Below are positions 16,802 through 25,957 of a stretch of 64,000 bases of DNA, one piece after another. The stretch is from Shinella yambaruensis. Its GTDB lineage: Bacteria; Pseudomonadota; Alphaproteobacteria; Rhizobiales; Rhizobiaceae. Numbering within the stretch: position 1 is the first letter of the stretch; every line of letters begins with the position of its first letter. The notes under the pieces were generated by a model. That model made no database searches and had not been told where the DNA came from. It was given only the letters and a program-made list of their open reading frames with translations. The position numbers and the translations under genes were made by a program. The DNA lies in contig NZ_JALJCK010000001.1 of assembly GCF_022899355.1 (NCBI RefSeq), forward strand, positions 248,001 through 312,000, given 5' to 3'.

Positions 16802-16900
16802 GGTCTGTACCGGAAACGCGCCGGCCACAAAATCGTGATTTCGCCGAGACTGCGCGTGAGCGCATACTGCCCCTCGCCTCAGCGAAGAAGGAGAAATGCC

Positions 16901-17116
16901 ATGAAGACAGTTCTCGCAGTCGCAGCAATGCTCGGCCTCTCGGCATCCGCCGCCTTTGCGGATTGCGCCTGGCACAACAAGGTCAGCGCGGAAGCCAAGG
17001 TCGACAAGACCATCACCACCGCAAGCGTCACGACCACCCAGAAACAGTCCCGCCTGCCGGCGGAGGAAAGCAAGATCATTCTGGAAGACCAGAAGGACGC
17101 AGCCGTCACCGAATAG
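16901..17116 (+). CDS. small secreted protein of unknown function
   Basis: 71 residues starting at ATG 16901 with an excellent GAAGGAGA Shine-Dalgarno 8 bases upstream. A signal peptide is evident (AVAAMLGLSASAAFA, cleavage near residue 20), leaving about 50 residues: ADCAWHNKVSAEAKVDKTI then a Thr-rich run and an acidic tail EESKIILEDQK. A single Cys lies just after the signal peptide (position 22) but no lipobox is present, so lipoprotein status is doubtful. Unrecognised; small periplasmic proteins of this type are common and poorly described in rhizobia. It lies 99 bases after recG on the same strand but probably has its own signals. Confidence 0.75.
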   Translation: MKTVLAVAAMLGLSASAAFADCAWHNKVSAEAKVDKTITTASVTTTQKQSRLPAEESKIILEDQKDAAVTE

Positions 17117-17125
17117 CCTTTTCCC

Positions 17126-17146
17126 GCCGCCCCTTCGCGGGGCGGC
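17126..17146 (+). terminator. hairpin after the small secreted protein
   Basis: GCCGCCCC-TTCGC-GGGGCGGC, eight GC pairs, 10 bases after the stop codon. It lacks a U run, so termination is likely but not certain. Confidence 0.55.
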
Positions 17147-17291
17147 TCGAAGGCTGAACGCCGACATCATCCGCGCCTCTCTCTTCGTGTCCGCGAATCT
17201 CCTGAGACATCGTCAGGCTTCTCCCGGAATGCCCCCAAGCTTTTCCTGGGTCATCCTCAAACCTCCTCTCCGTCATCCTCAAACCTCCCGC

Positions 17292-17379
17292 CGTCATCCT
17301 CGGGCTTGACCCGAGGATCCATGCGACAGAGGGGCGTGCCGTGATGCCTGGATCCTCGGGTCAAGCCCGAGGATGACGG
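17292..17379. repeat. inverted pair of REP-like palindromes (pair 2)
   Basis: CGTCATCCTCGGGCTTGACC and onward at 17292-17320, and its inverse GGATCCTCGGGTCAAGCCCG and onward at 17350-17379, 29 bases apart. The two copies are almost perfect reverse complements and could form one long stem. Same family as at 3.6, 53.25 and 57.1 kb. Confidence 0.85.
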
Positions 17380-17439
17380 AGGGGGAAAGCAAGAAGAAGG
17401 TGGGATGTGGCTCAGAGAGCGGCCCTTCCAGGCCCTCCC

Positions 17440-18132
17440 TCAGCCCTTCTTCTTGCTCGATCCTTCCTCGCTCTCGACGAGCTGGAGCGGCTTTTCCGGC
17501 GGCGTGACGAGGCCGACGGAGATGATGAGCTTTGCGGCGTCCTCCGCGCTCATGTCGAGCGGCACGATCTTCTCCCGCGGCAAATAGACAAGCCACCCGG
17601 CCGTCGGGAACGGCGTCGGCGGCAGGAAGCAGGCGACCATGTCCTTGCCCATCGCCTTGAACTTCGTCGCGATCTCGCCGCGCGCATCCGTCGCCACGAA
17701 GACGATCGCCCACAGGCCCGGGCTCGGATATTCGATCATCGCCGCCTTGTTGAACGAGGTACCCTTGTCCTTCAGCACCGTCTCGAAGATCTGCTTCAGG
17801 CTCTTGTGCACCGTGCGCACAAGCGGCGTGCGGTTGAACAGCCCGTCGCCGAACTCGACGATGGTGCGGCCGATGAGGTTCTTACCGAGGAAGCCGACGA
17901 GCGTGATCAGCACCAGCGCCGTCAAGAGGCCGAAGCCGGGGATGGCGAACTGGAGATAGTTTTCCGGGTTGTACTGCGCCGGAATATAGGGCTTCACCCA
18001 GCTGTCGGCCCATCGGATGAAGGTCCAGGTCAGCCAGATGGTGATGGCGATCGGCGCGCAGATGACGAGGCCGGTCAGGAAATTGTTGCGCAGTCGCATG
18101 GCAAGCGACTGCCTCGGAACGAGGTCGGTCAT
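17440..18132 (-). CDS. DUF502 family membrane protein
   Basis: 230-residue inner-membrane protein of the DUF502 family, of unknown function. Two hydrophobic segments are clear: about 16-36 (FLTGLVICAPIAITIWLTW) and about 63-86 (FAIPGFGLLTALVLITLVGF), with the family motifs NRTPLVRTVHKSLKQI and FVACFLPPTPFP-like CFLPPTPFPTAGWLVYLP. The tail is charged (EEGSSKKKG) and presumably cytoplasmic. Start ATG 18132 is followed by a normal family N-terminus (RLRNNFLTGLVI). It lies 35 bases downstream of the GNAT gene on the same strand and may belong to the glmU-glmS-GNAT transcript. Confidence 0.88.
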   Translation of the reverse strand: MTDLVPRQSLAMRLRNNFLTGLVICAPIAITIWLTWTFIRWADSWVKPYIPAQYNPENYLQFAIPGFGLLTALVLITLVGFLGKNLIGRTIVEFGDGLFNRTPLVRTVHKSLKQIFETVLKDKGTSFNKAAMIEYPSPGLWAIVFVATDARGEIATKFKAMGKDMVACFLPPTPFPTAGWLVYLPREKIVPLDMSAEDAAKLIISVGLVTPPEKPLQLVESEEGSSKKKG

Positions 18133-18167
18133 CGGATATCCAGCACCTGGCGAGCGTGGGAGGCCAC

Positions 18168-18665
18168 TCAGCCGTAGAAACCCGGATGATAGGAAACGGT
18201 TCCCCCGCCGTAAACCGGTGAAAACGCCACACGCATGAAATACTCCGGCGGCACGCCGTCGAGCGTCAGCTTCGGATCGGCCGCAAAGCCGAACCGGCCG
18301 TAATAGCCGGGATCGCCGAGCAGTACGCAACCGGCCGCGCCGAGAGCCTTGAGGCGCTGCAGCCCCTCCTCGACGAGCCGGCCGCCGATGCCCTCGCCCT
18401 GCCGGGACGGATCGACGGAAATCGGGCCGAGGCCGTACCAGTTTGCGCTGCCATCGGAAACCGTGACCGGCGAGAAGGCGACATGGCCGATAATCACGCC
18501 ATCTGATTCCACCACCAGCGAGAGCGTCAGGGCGCCCGTGGCGCGCAGGCGGTCGATGATGACGTGCTCGGTGCCGTCGGCATGCGGCGCCGTCCTGAAG
18601 GCCGTTTCCGTCAGCGCGCGGATGGCGTTGACGTCATCGGGCCGTTCCGGGCGCAGAAAGATCAT
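18168..18665 (-). CDS. GNAT family N-acetyltransferase
   Basis: 165-residue acetyl-CoA dependent N-acetyltransferase. Motif A is visible as GLGPISVDPSRQGEGIGGRL (R/Q-x-x-G-x-G/A signature), preceded by beta strands with GHVAFSPVTV and followed by GCVLLGDPGYYGRFGF, typical of the YhbS-like subgroup. Substrate unknown. Its ATG at 18665 overlaps the glmS stop codon by four bases (ATGA), so expression is probably coupled to glmS. An amino-sugar substrate is conceivable from that position, but nothing in the sequence proves it. Confidence 0.88.
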   Translation of the reverse strand: MIFLRPERPDDVNAIRALTETAFRTAPHADGTEHVIIDRLRATGALTLSLVVESDGVIIGHVAFSPVTVSDGSANWYGLGPISVDPSRQGEGIGGRLVEEGLQRLKALGAAGCVLLGDPGYYGRFGFAADPKLTLDGVPPEYFMRVAFSPVYGGGTVSYHPGFYG

Positions 18666-20488
18666 TCGACCGTCACGGATTTGGCGAGGTTGCGCGGCTG
18701 GTCGACATCCGTGCCCATGAAGACGGCGGTGTGATAGGCGAGAAGCTGGATGGGCAGCGAATAGATCATCGGCGCGATGATCTCGTCGACATTGGGCAGC
18801 ACGATCGTCACCATGGTCTCGAGTTTCGAGGCGGCGGCGCCCTTCTCGTCGGTGATGAAGATGATGCGTCCGCCGCGCGCGGCGACTTCCTGCATGTTCG
18901 AGACGGTCTTTTCGAAGAAGCGGTCATGCGGGGCGATCACGATGACCGGCATGTTCTCGTCGATCAGCGCGATCGGCCCGTGCTTCAGCTCGCCTGCCGC
19001 GTAGCCCTCGGCATGGATATAGGAGATTTCCTTGAGCTTCAGCGCGCCCTCCATGGCCAGCGGATAGCTGGTGCCGCGGCCGAGATAGAGCACGTCCTTG
19101 CACTTGGAGAGGTCGCGCGACAGCTGCTCGATCGACTGCTGGATGGTGTTGAGCACGCTTGCCATGATGCGCGGCATCTCGGCGAGGTGGCGCACCAGCG
19201 TCTTCTCCTCCGCCTCGCTGATCGTGCCGCGCGCCCGGCCCGCGCCGACGGCGAGCGCGGCCAGCACGGCAAGCTGGCAGGTGAAGGCCTTCGTCGAGGC
19301 GACGCCGATCTCCGGGCCGGCGAGGATGGGGAAGACGGCGTCCGATTCGCGGGCGATCGTCGATTCCTTCGTGTTGACCACGGCGCCGATCTTGAGGCCG
19401 TTCTCCTTGCAGTAGCGCAGCGAGGCGAGCGTATCGGCCGTCTCACCGGACTGCGAGATGAAGAGCGCGGCGGAGGCCGGGTTCAGCGGGATCTCGCGAT
19501 AGCGGAACTCCGAGGCGACGTCGATCTCGACCGGCAGGCGGGCATAGCGCTCGAACCAGTATTTGCCGACAAGGCCGGCAAGATAGGCCGTGCCGCAGGC
19601 GGAGATGGCAAGGCTCGGCACCTTGGCGAAGTCGATTTCCTCGGCGATCGGCCGCACCGTATGGGCGAGGAAATCGACGTAATGGCTGAGCGCGTGGGAG
19701 ATCGCCTCCGGCTGCTCGTGGATTTCCTTCTCCATGAAGTGCCGGTGGTTGCCCTTGTCGACGAGGTAGGCGGCGGCCGACGAGATCTGGCGCGGGCGCT
19801 CGACGCGGTTGCCGTCGATGTCGAAGAGGAAGACGCCGTCGCGGCCGATCACCGCCCAGTCGCCGTCGACGAGATAGGTGATCTCGTTGGTGAAGGGAGC
19901 GAGCGCGATGGCGTCGGAGCCGAGGAACATCTCGCCGCGGCCATGGCCGATGGCGAGCGGCGGGCCGCTGCGGGCGGCCATGATGGTGGACGGGTCGTCC
20001 TGGAAGATCACCGCGAGCGCATAGGCGCCGGTGACGCGGCGCAGCATGGCGTGCATCGCCTCGCGCCGGCCGAGGCCGTCGCGGCGGTATTTCGCCACGA
20101 GCTGGGCGACGACTTCCGTGTCGGTCTGGGTGGTGAAGGTCGCGCCGCCGGCGGTGAGCTCGTCCTTCAGGTCCGAGAAGTTCTCGATGATGCCGTTGTG
20201 CACGACGGCGACGCCCTCGACGAAATGGGGATGGGCATTGGCCTCCGTCGGCGCGCCGTGCGTTGCCCAGCGGGTGTGGGCGATGCCGATCGTGCCGGCG
20301 AGCGGCTCCTCGGCGAGGCGCTTTTCGAGGTTGAAGAGCTTGCCCTCGGCGCGGCGGCGCACCAGCCTGCCGTCGACGATGGTGGCAACACCGGCCGAAT
20401 CGTAGCCGCGGTATTCAAGGCGCTTCAGCGCATCGACGAGGCGACCGGCAACAGGCTGGGTTCCGACGATACCGACAATTCCGCACAT
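18662..20488 (-). CDS. glmS: glutamine-fructose-6-phosphate aminotransferase (isomerizing)
   Basis: Makes glucosamine-6-phosphate, the first step toward UDP-GlcNAc for peptidoglycan and lipid A. 608 residues from ATG 20488, which exposes the catalytic Cys as residue 2 (MCGIVGIVG); a longer upstream frame is therefore rejected. The N-terminal class II glutaminase (HTRWATHGAPTEANAHPH, AVVHNGIIEN) is followed by two SIS domains (CGTAYLAGLVGKYW, SQSGETADTLASLR, LGRGTSYPLAMEGALKLKEI) and the C-terminal PRNLAKSVTVE. Downstream of glmU by 114 bases on the same strand. No glmS ribozyme or obvious GlmZ-type site was seen. Confidence 0.97.
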   Translation of the reverse strand: MCGIVGIVGTQPVAGRLVDALKRLEYRGYDSAGVATIVDGRLVRRRAEGKLFNLEKRLAEEPLAGTIGIAHTRWATHGAPTEANAHPHFVEGVAVVHNGIIENFSDLKDELTAGGATFTTQTDTEVVAQLVAKYRRDGLGRREAMHAMLRRVTGAYALAVIFQDDPSTIMAARSGPPLAIGHGRGEMFLGSDAIALAPFTNEITYLVDGDWAVIGRDGVFLFDIDGNRVERPRQISSAAAYLVDKGNHRHFMEKEIHEQPEAISHALSHYVDFLAHTVRPIAEEIDFAKVPSLAISACGTAYLAGLVGKYWFERYARLPVEIDVASEFRYREIPLNPASAALFISQSGETADTLASLRYCKENGLKIGAVVNTKESTIARESDAVFPILAGPEIGVASTKAFTCQLAVLAALAVGAGRARGTISEAEEKTLVRHLAEMPRIMASVLNTIQQSIEQLSRDLSKCKDVLYLGRGTSYPLAMEGALKLKEISYIHAEGYAAGELKHGPIALIDENMPVIVIAPHDRFFEKTVSNMQEVAARGGRIIFITDEKGAAASKLETMVTIVLPNVDEIIAPMIYSLPIQLLAYHTAVFMGTDVDQPRNLAKSVTVE

Positions 20489-20602
20489 GGGCCGCTCCGC
20501 AGGTTCGTTTCGTTCAACTCTATTCGTTTCGTAGTGGTTTTTTGCCGCAACGCAACACGGCGGCACTCACTTTCGATTGCAAGCGTTAATGCGGGCAGCA
20601 AC

Positions 20603-21976
20603 CTATTCGGCCGCCTTCTTCCTGGCTGCCTTGGCCGCCTGGTTGCGCTCGCGGACGAGCACGGCCCTGCCCTCCTTGTTCTCCTGCCGGGCCCTTCCGA
20701 AGGCGACGGCATCGTCCGGCACATCCGTGGTGATGACGCTGCCCGACGCGACATAGGCGCCATCGCCGATCGAGACGGGCGCGACGAGCGACGAATTGGA
20801 GCCGATGAAGGCATTGGCGCCGATGCGGGTCAGGTGCTTGTTGATGCCGTCATAATTGCAGGTGATGGTGCCGGCGCCGATATTCGTCTTCTCGCCGATG
20901 ATCGCATCGCCGATATAGGTCAGGTGGTTGACCTTGGCGCCCGCGCCGATCTCCGCCTGCTTCACCTCGCAGAAATTGCCGACCTTGGCACCCGCGCCGA
21001 GACGGGCGCCGGGCCTCAGGCGCGCATAGGGGCCGATCTCGGCGTCGGCCGATACATGCGCGCCCTCGATATACGAGAAGGAATGGATGACGGCACCCGA
21101 TTCGACGGTGACGCCCGGGCCGAAGACGACGTTCGGCTCGATCGTCACGTCCTGGGCGATCCTGGTGTCGTAGGACAGGAAGACGGTCTCCGGCGCGATC
21201 ATCGAGACGCCGTCCAGCATCATCTGGCGGCGGCGGCGCTGCTGCCAGAGCCGCTCGATGACGGCAAGCTCGGCGCGGGTGTTGCAGCCGGTCAGCTCCT
21301 CCTCGGGCGCCGCGACGGCTATCGCCCGCCCGCCGGTCGCGCGCACCACTTCGACGATGTCGGTGAGATAGTACTCGCCCTTGGCATTGGCGTTGCCGAT
21401 GCGGCCGATGAGGTCGAGCGCCTTGCGTCCGTCGATCGCCATCAGGCCGCCGTTGCAATAGGTGATGGCGCGCTCGGCCTCGCTCGCGTCCTTCTGCTCG
21501 CGGATCGCCAGCAGTTCGCCGTTCTCCACGATCAGCCGGCCGTACCCGGTCGGGTCCGCCGCCTCGAAACCGATGACGACGACATCCGCGCCGCCGGCAA
21601 GGCCGGCACGGGCGGCCGTGAGCGGCGCCTCGGTGACGAGCGGCGTATCGCCGAAGATGACGAGCACGTCGTCATAGCCCTTCGCGATGGCCTCGCGCGC
21701 GGCCAGCACGGCATGGGCGGTGCCGAGCCGTTCGGTCTGGATGTGTACCGAGCTCGTCACCGCGGGGTTCTGCGCCGCCGCCTCGACCTTGTCGGCATCG
21801 CGGCCGAGCACCAGCGCGATATCGGAAATGCCGGCAGCGGCCAGCGCATCGACCACATGGGCGATCATCGGCCGGCCGGCCACGGGATGCAGCACCTTCG
21901 AGCGGGAGGACTTCATCCGGGTGCTTTCGCCGGCGGCCAGGATGACGGCCAGGCAGTTGCGCTTCGTTGCAATCAT
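20603..21976 (-). CDS. glmU: bifunctional GlcN-1-P acetyltransferase / GlcNAc-1-P uridyltransferase
   Basis: Makes UDP-GlcNAc in two steps in the cytoplasm. 457 residues: N-terminal nucleotidyltransferase with [20 protein letters not shown] (about 10-29) and GDTPLVT, then a left-handed beta-helix acetyltransferase with hexapeptide repeats ([32 protein letters not shown]) from about 265. The GE-S-TRM variant of the usual GxGTRM loop is common in rhizobia. ATG 21976 is the natural start. First gene of a glmU-glmS-GNAT(-DUF502) minus-strand group; supplies LpxA and peptidoglycan synthesis. Confidence 0.96.
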   Translation of the reverse strand: MIATKRNCLAVILAAGESTRMKSSRSKVLHPVAGRPMIAHVVDALAAAGISDIALVLGRDADKVEAAAQNPAVTSSVHIQTERLGTAHAVLAAREAIAKGYDDVLVIFGDTPLVTEAPLTAARAGLAGGADVVVIGFEAADPTGYGRLIVENGELLAIREQKDASEAERAITYCNGGLMAIDGRKALDLIGRIGNANAKGEYYLTDIVEVVRATGGRAIAVAAPEEELTGCNTRAELAVIERLWQQRRRRQMMLDGVSMIAPETVFLSYDTRIAQDVTIEPNVVFGPGVTVESGAVIHSFSYIEGAHVSADAEIGPYARLRPGARLGAGAKVGNFCEVKQAEIGAGAKVNHLTYIGDAIIGEKTNIGAGTITCNYDGINKHLTRIGANAFIGSNSSLVAPVSIGDGAYVASGSVITTDVPDDAVAFGRARQENKEGRAVLVRERNQAAKAARKKAAE

Positions 21977-22121
21977 GAGAATCCTCGTTCACCCGAAATC
22001 GACGCCGTTCCTTAGCAAAAACGGGGCGGAGGAGACAAAGGGATTCCGCGGATGAGCGACAAAGGCCGCCCGCCCGTTCATGCGGAGAGCCACTCCACCC
22101 GGGCCGAAGCAGGAGGATTTC

Positions 22122-23771
22122 TCAGCTGGCGCTGCTGCGCAGGCGGCTTTCCGTCAGAAGCCCGCTCTCGTCGAGGATCGGATAGGCGACCGAGACGAGG
22201 TGGGCGTTGACGCGCTTCAGGTCGCGCAGCATGTCGAGATGCAGCGAACTCGTCTGGAGGCTGTCGAGCCGCCCGTCGCGCAGGCGCGCCAGATGCTTTT
22301 CGGAAGACTGCTTCTCCATCCGCCGCACATCCACCTTCACCTCGACGAGCTGGCGCGCCAGCCCCTCGTCGCGCGTGACGAAGATCGTCTGGGCGATGCG
22401 CAGGTTCTCGATCGTCAGGTTGAAGAGGTTGGCGAGCTCCTTGTAGCCGTCGTCGGAGAATTTCAGGCCGTTGGTGATCTTCTTGCGCACCTGCTCCTGC
22501 AGGCCCTTCTCGATGATGTCGCCGACATGCTCGAGGTTGATCGCATAGTCGATGATGACGATGGAGCGCGCCGCGCTTTCGCCGGTGATGCCCTGCCGGC
22601 CAAGGCGCGAGAGGTAGATCTTCACCTCCTGCTGCAGGGCGTCGACCTGCCGCTCCAGTTCGCCGACATCCTTCAGCGGCGCCAGGTTGTTGTCGTTGAA
22701 CGCCCGCATCGTGCGGATCAGCATGGATTCGATGATGTCGCCGACGCGCAGGACCTCGCGCGTTGCGCCGGACAGCGCCACGACCGGGTTCGAAAGCGCG
22801 GAATCGTCGAGATATTTCGGCCCCGTCTCCGGCTGCTTTTCCTCCGGCACGAGCTTTTCCATCAGCTTGGAAAGCGGGCCGGACAGCGGCCAGAGGACGA
22901 GCGCCACCACGAGGTTGAACGCAAGGTGCACGTCGACGGGAAGCTTCGTGGCCGGGAGCGGCAGGAGGGCCAGCAGCTCGGCGACCTGCCCCGCGAAGGG
23001 CAGCACGGCAAGGCAGCCGACCCCGCGCACGAGGAGGTTTCCGAGCGTGACGCGGCGGGCCGAGGCGGCCGCCTTCAAGGTGGCGATGACCGGCGGCACG
23101 GCGCCCCCGAGATTGGCGCCGAGCACGAGGATCACCGTCAGGGCCGGCGACAGGATGCCCATCGCCGTCAGCGAGATGATGAGCACGACGACGGCGAGGC
23201 TGGAGGACGAGATGATGGCAAGGACCGTCGAGAACGCGAGCGCCACGGGCCAGGCGCCGTCGAGCAGCGTCAGGAAGGCGCCGAGCGCCGGAGACTGGCG
23301 CATCGGCTCGGTCGCAAGGCTGAGCAGGTGCAGCGACAAGAGCATCAGGCCGATGCCGACCAAAGCGGAGCCGAGGCCCTGCCGGGCGGTGGAACTGCTC
23401 GACTTGTAGAAGACGATGCCGATCAGGATGACGAGCGGGGAAATCGATTCGATGCCCGTCGCCACCAGCCAGGCCGTGACGGCCGTGCCGACATTGGCGC
23501 CGAGCAGCACGATCTGCGCCATGCGCGCCCTGACGAGGTTGCGCTCGACGAAGGAGGCGATCATCAGCGCCGTCGCCGTCGAGCTCTGCAGCGCGACGGT
23601 GGCGACGAAACCGGCGAAGAAGGAGCGGAACGGCCCGCGCGTGCCGAGCGCCAGGCCCGAGCGCAGCCGCACGCCGAAGGCGCGCGTCATGCCGTCCTTC
23701 ACCTGTGCCAGGCCGAAGAGCAGCAGCGCGACCGCGCCGAAAAGATTGATCATGACGATCGTGGATTCCAC
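22122..23771 (-). CDS. Na/Pi cotransporter family protein with PhoU-like domain
   Basis: Inner-membrane sodium-dependent phosphate transporter of the NptA/YjbB type. About 549 residues: two inverted Na/Pi-cotransporter repeats with QSSTATALMIASF, GANVGTAVTAW, ISSSSLAVVVLIIS and GANLGGAVPPVI (the QSS/SSS motifs form the binding site), then from about 330 a cytoplasmic PhoU-like helical domain (VLRVGDIIESMLIRTM, YAINLEHVGDIIEKGLQ). I start at GTG 23771, which has GGAGGG six bases upstream and gives MESTIVMINLFGAVALLLFG; the longer in-frame ATG at 23858 adds a non-conserved leader. Could also export phosphate, as proposed for YjbB. Confidence 0.87.
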   Translation of the reverse strand: MESTIVMINLFGAVALLLFGLAQVKDGMTRAFGVRLRSGLALGTRGPFRSFFAGFVATVALQSSTATALMIASFVERNLVRARMAQIVLLGANVGTAVTAWLVATGIESISPLVILIGIVFYKSSSSTARQGLGSALVGIGLMLLSLHLLSLATEPMRQSPALGAFLTLLDGAWPVALAFSTVLAIISSSSLAVVVLIISLTAMGILSPALTVILVLGANLGGAVPPVIATLKAAASARRVTLGNLLVRGVGCLAVLPFAGQVAELLALLPLPATKLPVDVHLAFNLVVALVLWPLSGPLSKLMEKLVPEEKQPETGPKYLDDSALSNPVVALSGATREVLRVGDIIESMLIRTMRAFNDNNLAPLKDVGELERQVDALQQEVKIYLSRLGRQGITGESAARSIVIIDYAINLEHVGDIIEKGLQEQVRKKITNGLKFSDDGYKELANLFNLTIENLRIAQTIFVTRDEGLARQLVEVKVDVRRMEKQSSEKHLARLRDGRLDSLQTSSLHLDMLRDLKRVNAHLVSVAYPILDESGLLTESRLRSSAS

Positions 23772-24052
23772 GTTCTGCCCTCCTTCCGGCCGGTGGAAAC
23801 GGGACTCACCGGCCTGATCGCGCATCCGAGCACGAAGTTTCGTATCGTGATAGGCCATTCTGGCGGTATTCCGTCAATAATTTCAGAAAACTTTTGTTTG
23901 CCGGCAAAATAAATCGGCACCGCCCCGCACATTTGCGCCGGACCCGGTTTTCCCATGCATCGCGCGCGCCGGGCGGACTTCAATTCCCGCGAACTTTCCG
24001 TTAAGAGACGATCTCCGGCCGCATGGCCGCCGTGATTGAGGAAATTTAGACG

Positions 24053-25942
24053 ATGCTCGAAGCCCTGAGACGCGCCTCCCACACCTGGGTGGCAAAAGCC
24101 CTGCTGATCGTTCTGGTCGGTTCCTTCGCTGTCTGGGGCGTTTCGAGCTCTCTTATCACCGGCACGGCCAATTCCGTCGTCACGGTCGGCGATGTCAGCG
24201 TCTCGCCGACGGACTTCCGTCTGGCCTACGAGCGCCAGGTCGCGACCATGTCGCAGCGCTTCGGCATGCGGCTGAACGCCGAGCAGGCCCGCGCCTTCGG
24301 CATCGAGAATCAGGTTTTTGCCGAGCTCGTCGCGGGCGCCGCGCTCGACCAGCTGTCGCGCGACATGAATCTCGGCCTTTCCGAAGGCCGCCTCGCCCAG
24401 CTGATCGCCGACGATCCGGCCTTCCGCGGCGTCAACGGCCAGTTCGACCGCATGGCCTTCTCCGCAGTGCTGCGCAATGCCGGCCTCAGGGAGAACGACT
24501 ACATCAACAACCGCAGCCAGGTGGCGATCCGCGCGCAGGTCGTCGAGGCGGTTTCCGACGGCTACAAGGCCCCGGAGGTGCTGACGGCGGCGCTGCGCCA
24601 GTACCGCAACGAGGCGCGCACCGTCGATTATCTCATCCTGAGCAATGCCAATATCGACCCCGTCAAGGCGCCGGGCGACGACGTGCTCGCCCCCTGGTTC
24701 GAGGAGAACAAGGCCAAGTACCGCGCGCCGGAATACCGCAAGGTCGTCTATGTCTCGCTCGAGCCGAAGGACATCGTCGACACGGCCGCGATCACCGACG
24801 AGGCGCTGCGGGCCGACTATGAGAAGAACAAGGAAAAATACCGCACGCCGGCCACCCGCACGATCGAGCAGCTGACCTTTGCCGACCGCGCCAGCGCGGA
24901 CGCCGCCGCCGCCAAGCTCGCCTCCGGCACGACCTTCGACGCCATCGTCGCCGAACAGGGCAAGACGGCCGCCGACGTCCTGCTCGGCGATTTCACCGAG
25001 GCGAACGTCCCGGACCAGAAGTTCGCCGCTCCCGCCTTCGCCGTCGCCGAGAACGGCGGCACGACGCCGGTCATCGACGGCACGTTCGGCCCGATCATCC
25101 TGCGCGTGACGAACATCCGCCCGGAAAACGTCAAGACCTTCGACGAGGTGAAGGAGGAGCTGCGCAACGAGCTGGCGCTGAGCGAGGCCGCCGACGGCAT
25201 CCTCGCCGTGCACGACCGGCTGGAAGACGCGCGCGCCGAGGGCCTCGGCCTTGCGGAAGCCGCCGCCAAGAACAACCTCAAGGCCGTGACGATCGACGCG
25301 ATCGACGCCCAGGGCAACGACCAAAAGGGCGAGGAGATCGACGGCCTGCCCGAAAAGGCCACCCTCCTCGGCGAGGTCTTCAAGACGGATGTCGGCACGG
25401 AAACGCAGCCGATCAATGTCGGCCGCGAGGGCTATGCCTGGTTCGAGGTGCTCGACGTGATCCCGGACCGCGACCGCACGCTCGACGAAGTGCGCGAACG
25501 CGCGGTTGCCGACTGGACCGCCGAGCAGCAGCGCCAGACGCTCGCCAAGAAGGCGGAAGAGCTGGCCGAGCGCGTGCGCAAGGGCGGCGACCTTGCCGCC
25601 ATCGCCGGCGAGCTCGGCATGGCCGTGGAGAACAAGACGGGCCTCAACCGCGGCGCCCAGGATCCGGTGCTGAGCCCGGCGGCCGTCGCCGCAGCCTTCG
25701 CCGGTCCCGTCGGCCATGTCGCCAACACGCCCGGCGTCGACGGCGAGGGCCAGATCCTGCTGAAGGTGACGGACGTGAACGCCGAGACCGCCACCGACGC
25801 GCTTTCCGGCGACGAGCAGCAGATCGCCGCCGTCGCGCGCGCCAGCGGCGACGACATCCTCGACCAGATGGTGAGCGCCCTGCAGGCCTCCTACGGCGTC
25901 TCGATCAACCGCACGCTCGCCGAGCAGAGCATCGCGCGATAG
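24053..25942 (+). CDS. ppiD: PpiD-type membrane-anchored peptidyl-prolyl isomerase / chaperone
   Basis: Periplasmic folding factor tethered to the inner membrane near the Sec translocon. 629 residues: short cytoplasmic start MLEALRRASHTWVAKA, one transmembrane segment (about 14-36), SurA_N/PpiD N-terminal helical domain with FGIENQVFAELVAGAALDQL, and a parvulin-like region after about 245 (KYRTPATRTIEQLTFADRAS) that looks degenerate relative to active parvulins, as is usual for PpiD. The trpD gene begins 15 bases after the stop, so the two are probably co-transcribed, an arrangement known in Rhizobiales. The name is by family and layout. Confidence 0.9.
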   Translation: MLEALRRASHTWVAKALLIVLVGSFAVWGVSSSLITGTANSVVTVGDVSVSPTDFRLAYERQVATMSQRFGMRLNAEQARAFGIENQVFAELVAGAALDQLSRDMNLGLSEGRLAQLIADDPAFRGVNGQFDRMAFSAVLRNAGLRENDYINNRSQVAIRAQVVEAVSDGYKAPEVLTAALRQYRNEARTVDYLILSNANIDPVKAPGDDVLAPWFEENKAKYRAPEYRKVVYVSLEPKDIVDTAAITDEALRADYEKNKEKYRTPATRTIEQLTFADRASADAAAAKLASGTTFDAIVAEQGKTAADVLLGDFTEANVPDQKFAAPAFAVAENGGTTPVIDGTFGPIILRVTNIRPENVKTFDEVKEELRNELALSEAADGILAVHDRLEDARAEGLGLAEAAAKNNLKAVTIDAIDAQGNDQKGEEIDGLPEKATLLGEVFKTDVGTETQPINVGREGYAWFEVLDVIPDRDRTLDEVRERAVADWTAEQQRQTLAKKAEELAERVRKGGDLAAIAGELGMAVENKTGLNRGAQDPVLSPAAVAAAFAGPVGHVANTPGVDGEGQILLKVTDVNAETATDALSGDEQQIAAVARASGDDILDQMVSALQASYGVSINRTLAEQSIAR

Positions 25943-25957
25943 GGAGACGGGAACCGC

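Larger units (their letters stand above)
17117..17439. other. repeat-rich intergenic region
   Basis: 323 bases with no supported gene. Contains a GC hairpin (17126-17146), a short tandem array whose 16-base core TCATCCTCAAACCTCC occurs at 17251 and 17273 and leads into a third unit near 17292, and an inverted pair of REP-like palindromes (17292-17379). Confidence 0.7.

Noticed and set aside
17251-17288. Start of a tandem or CRISPR-like repeat array
   Set aside because: Only two 16-base copies plus a partial third are present, with no spacer diversity; best seen as decayed pieces of the REP-like unit.
20489-20602. glmS ribozyme or GlmZ-type regulation
   Set aside because: The 114-base glmU-glmS gap shows only a weak stem (TGCCGC/GCGGCA); no ribozyme core and the gap is too short. 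Not reported as a feature.
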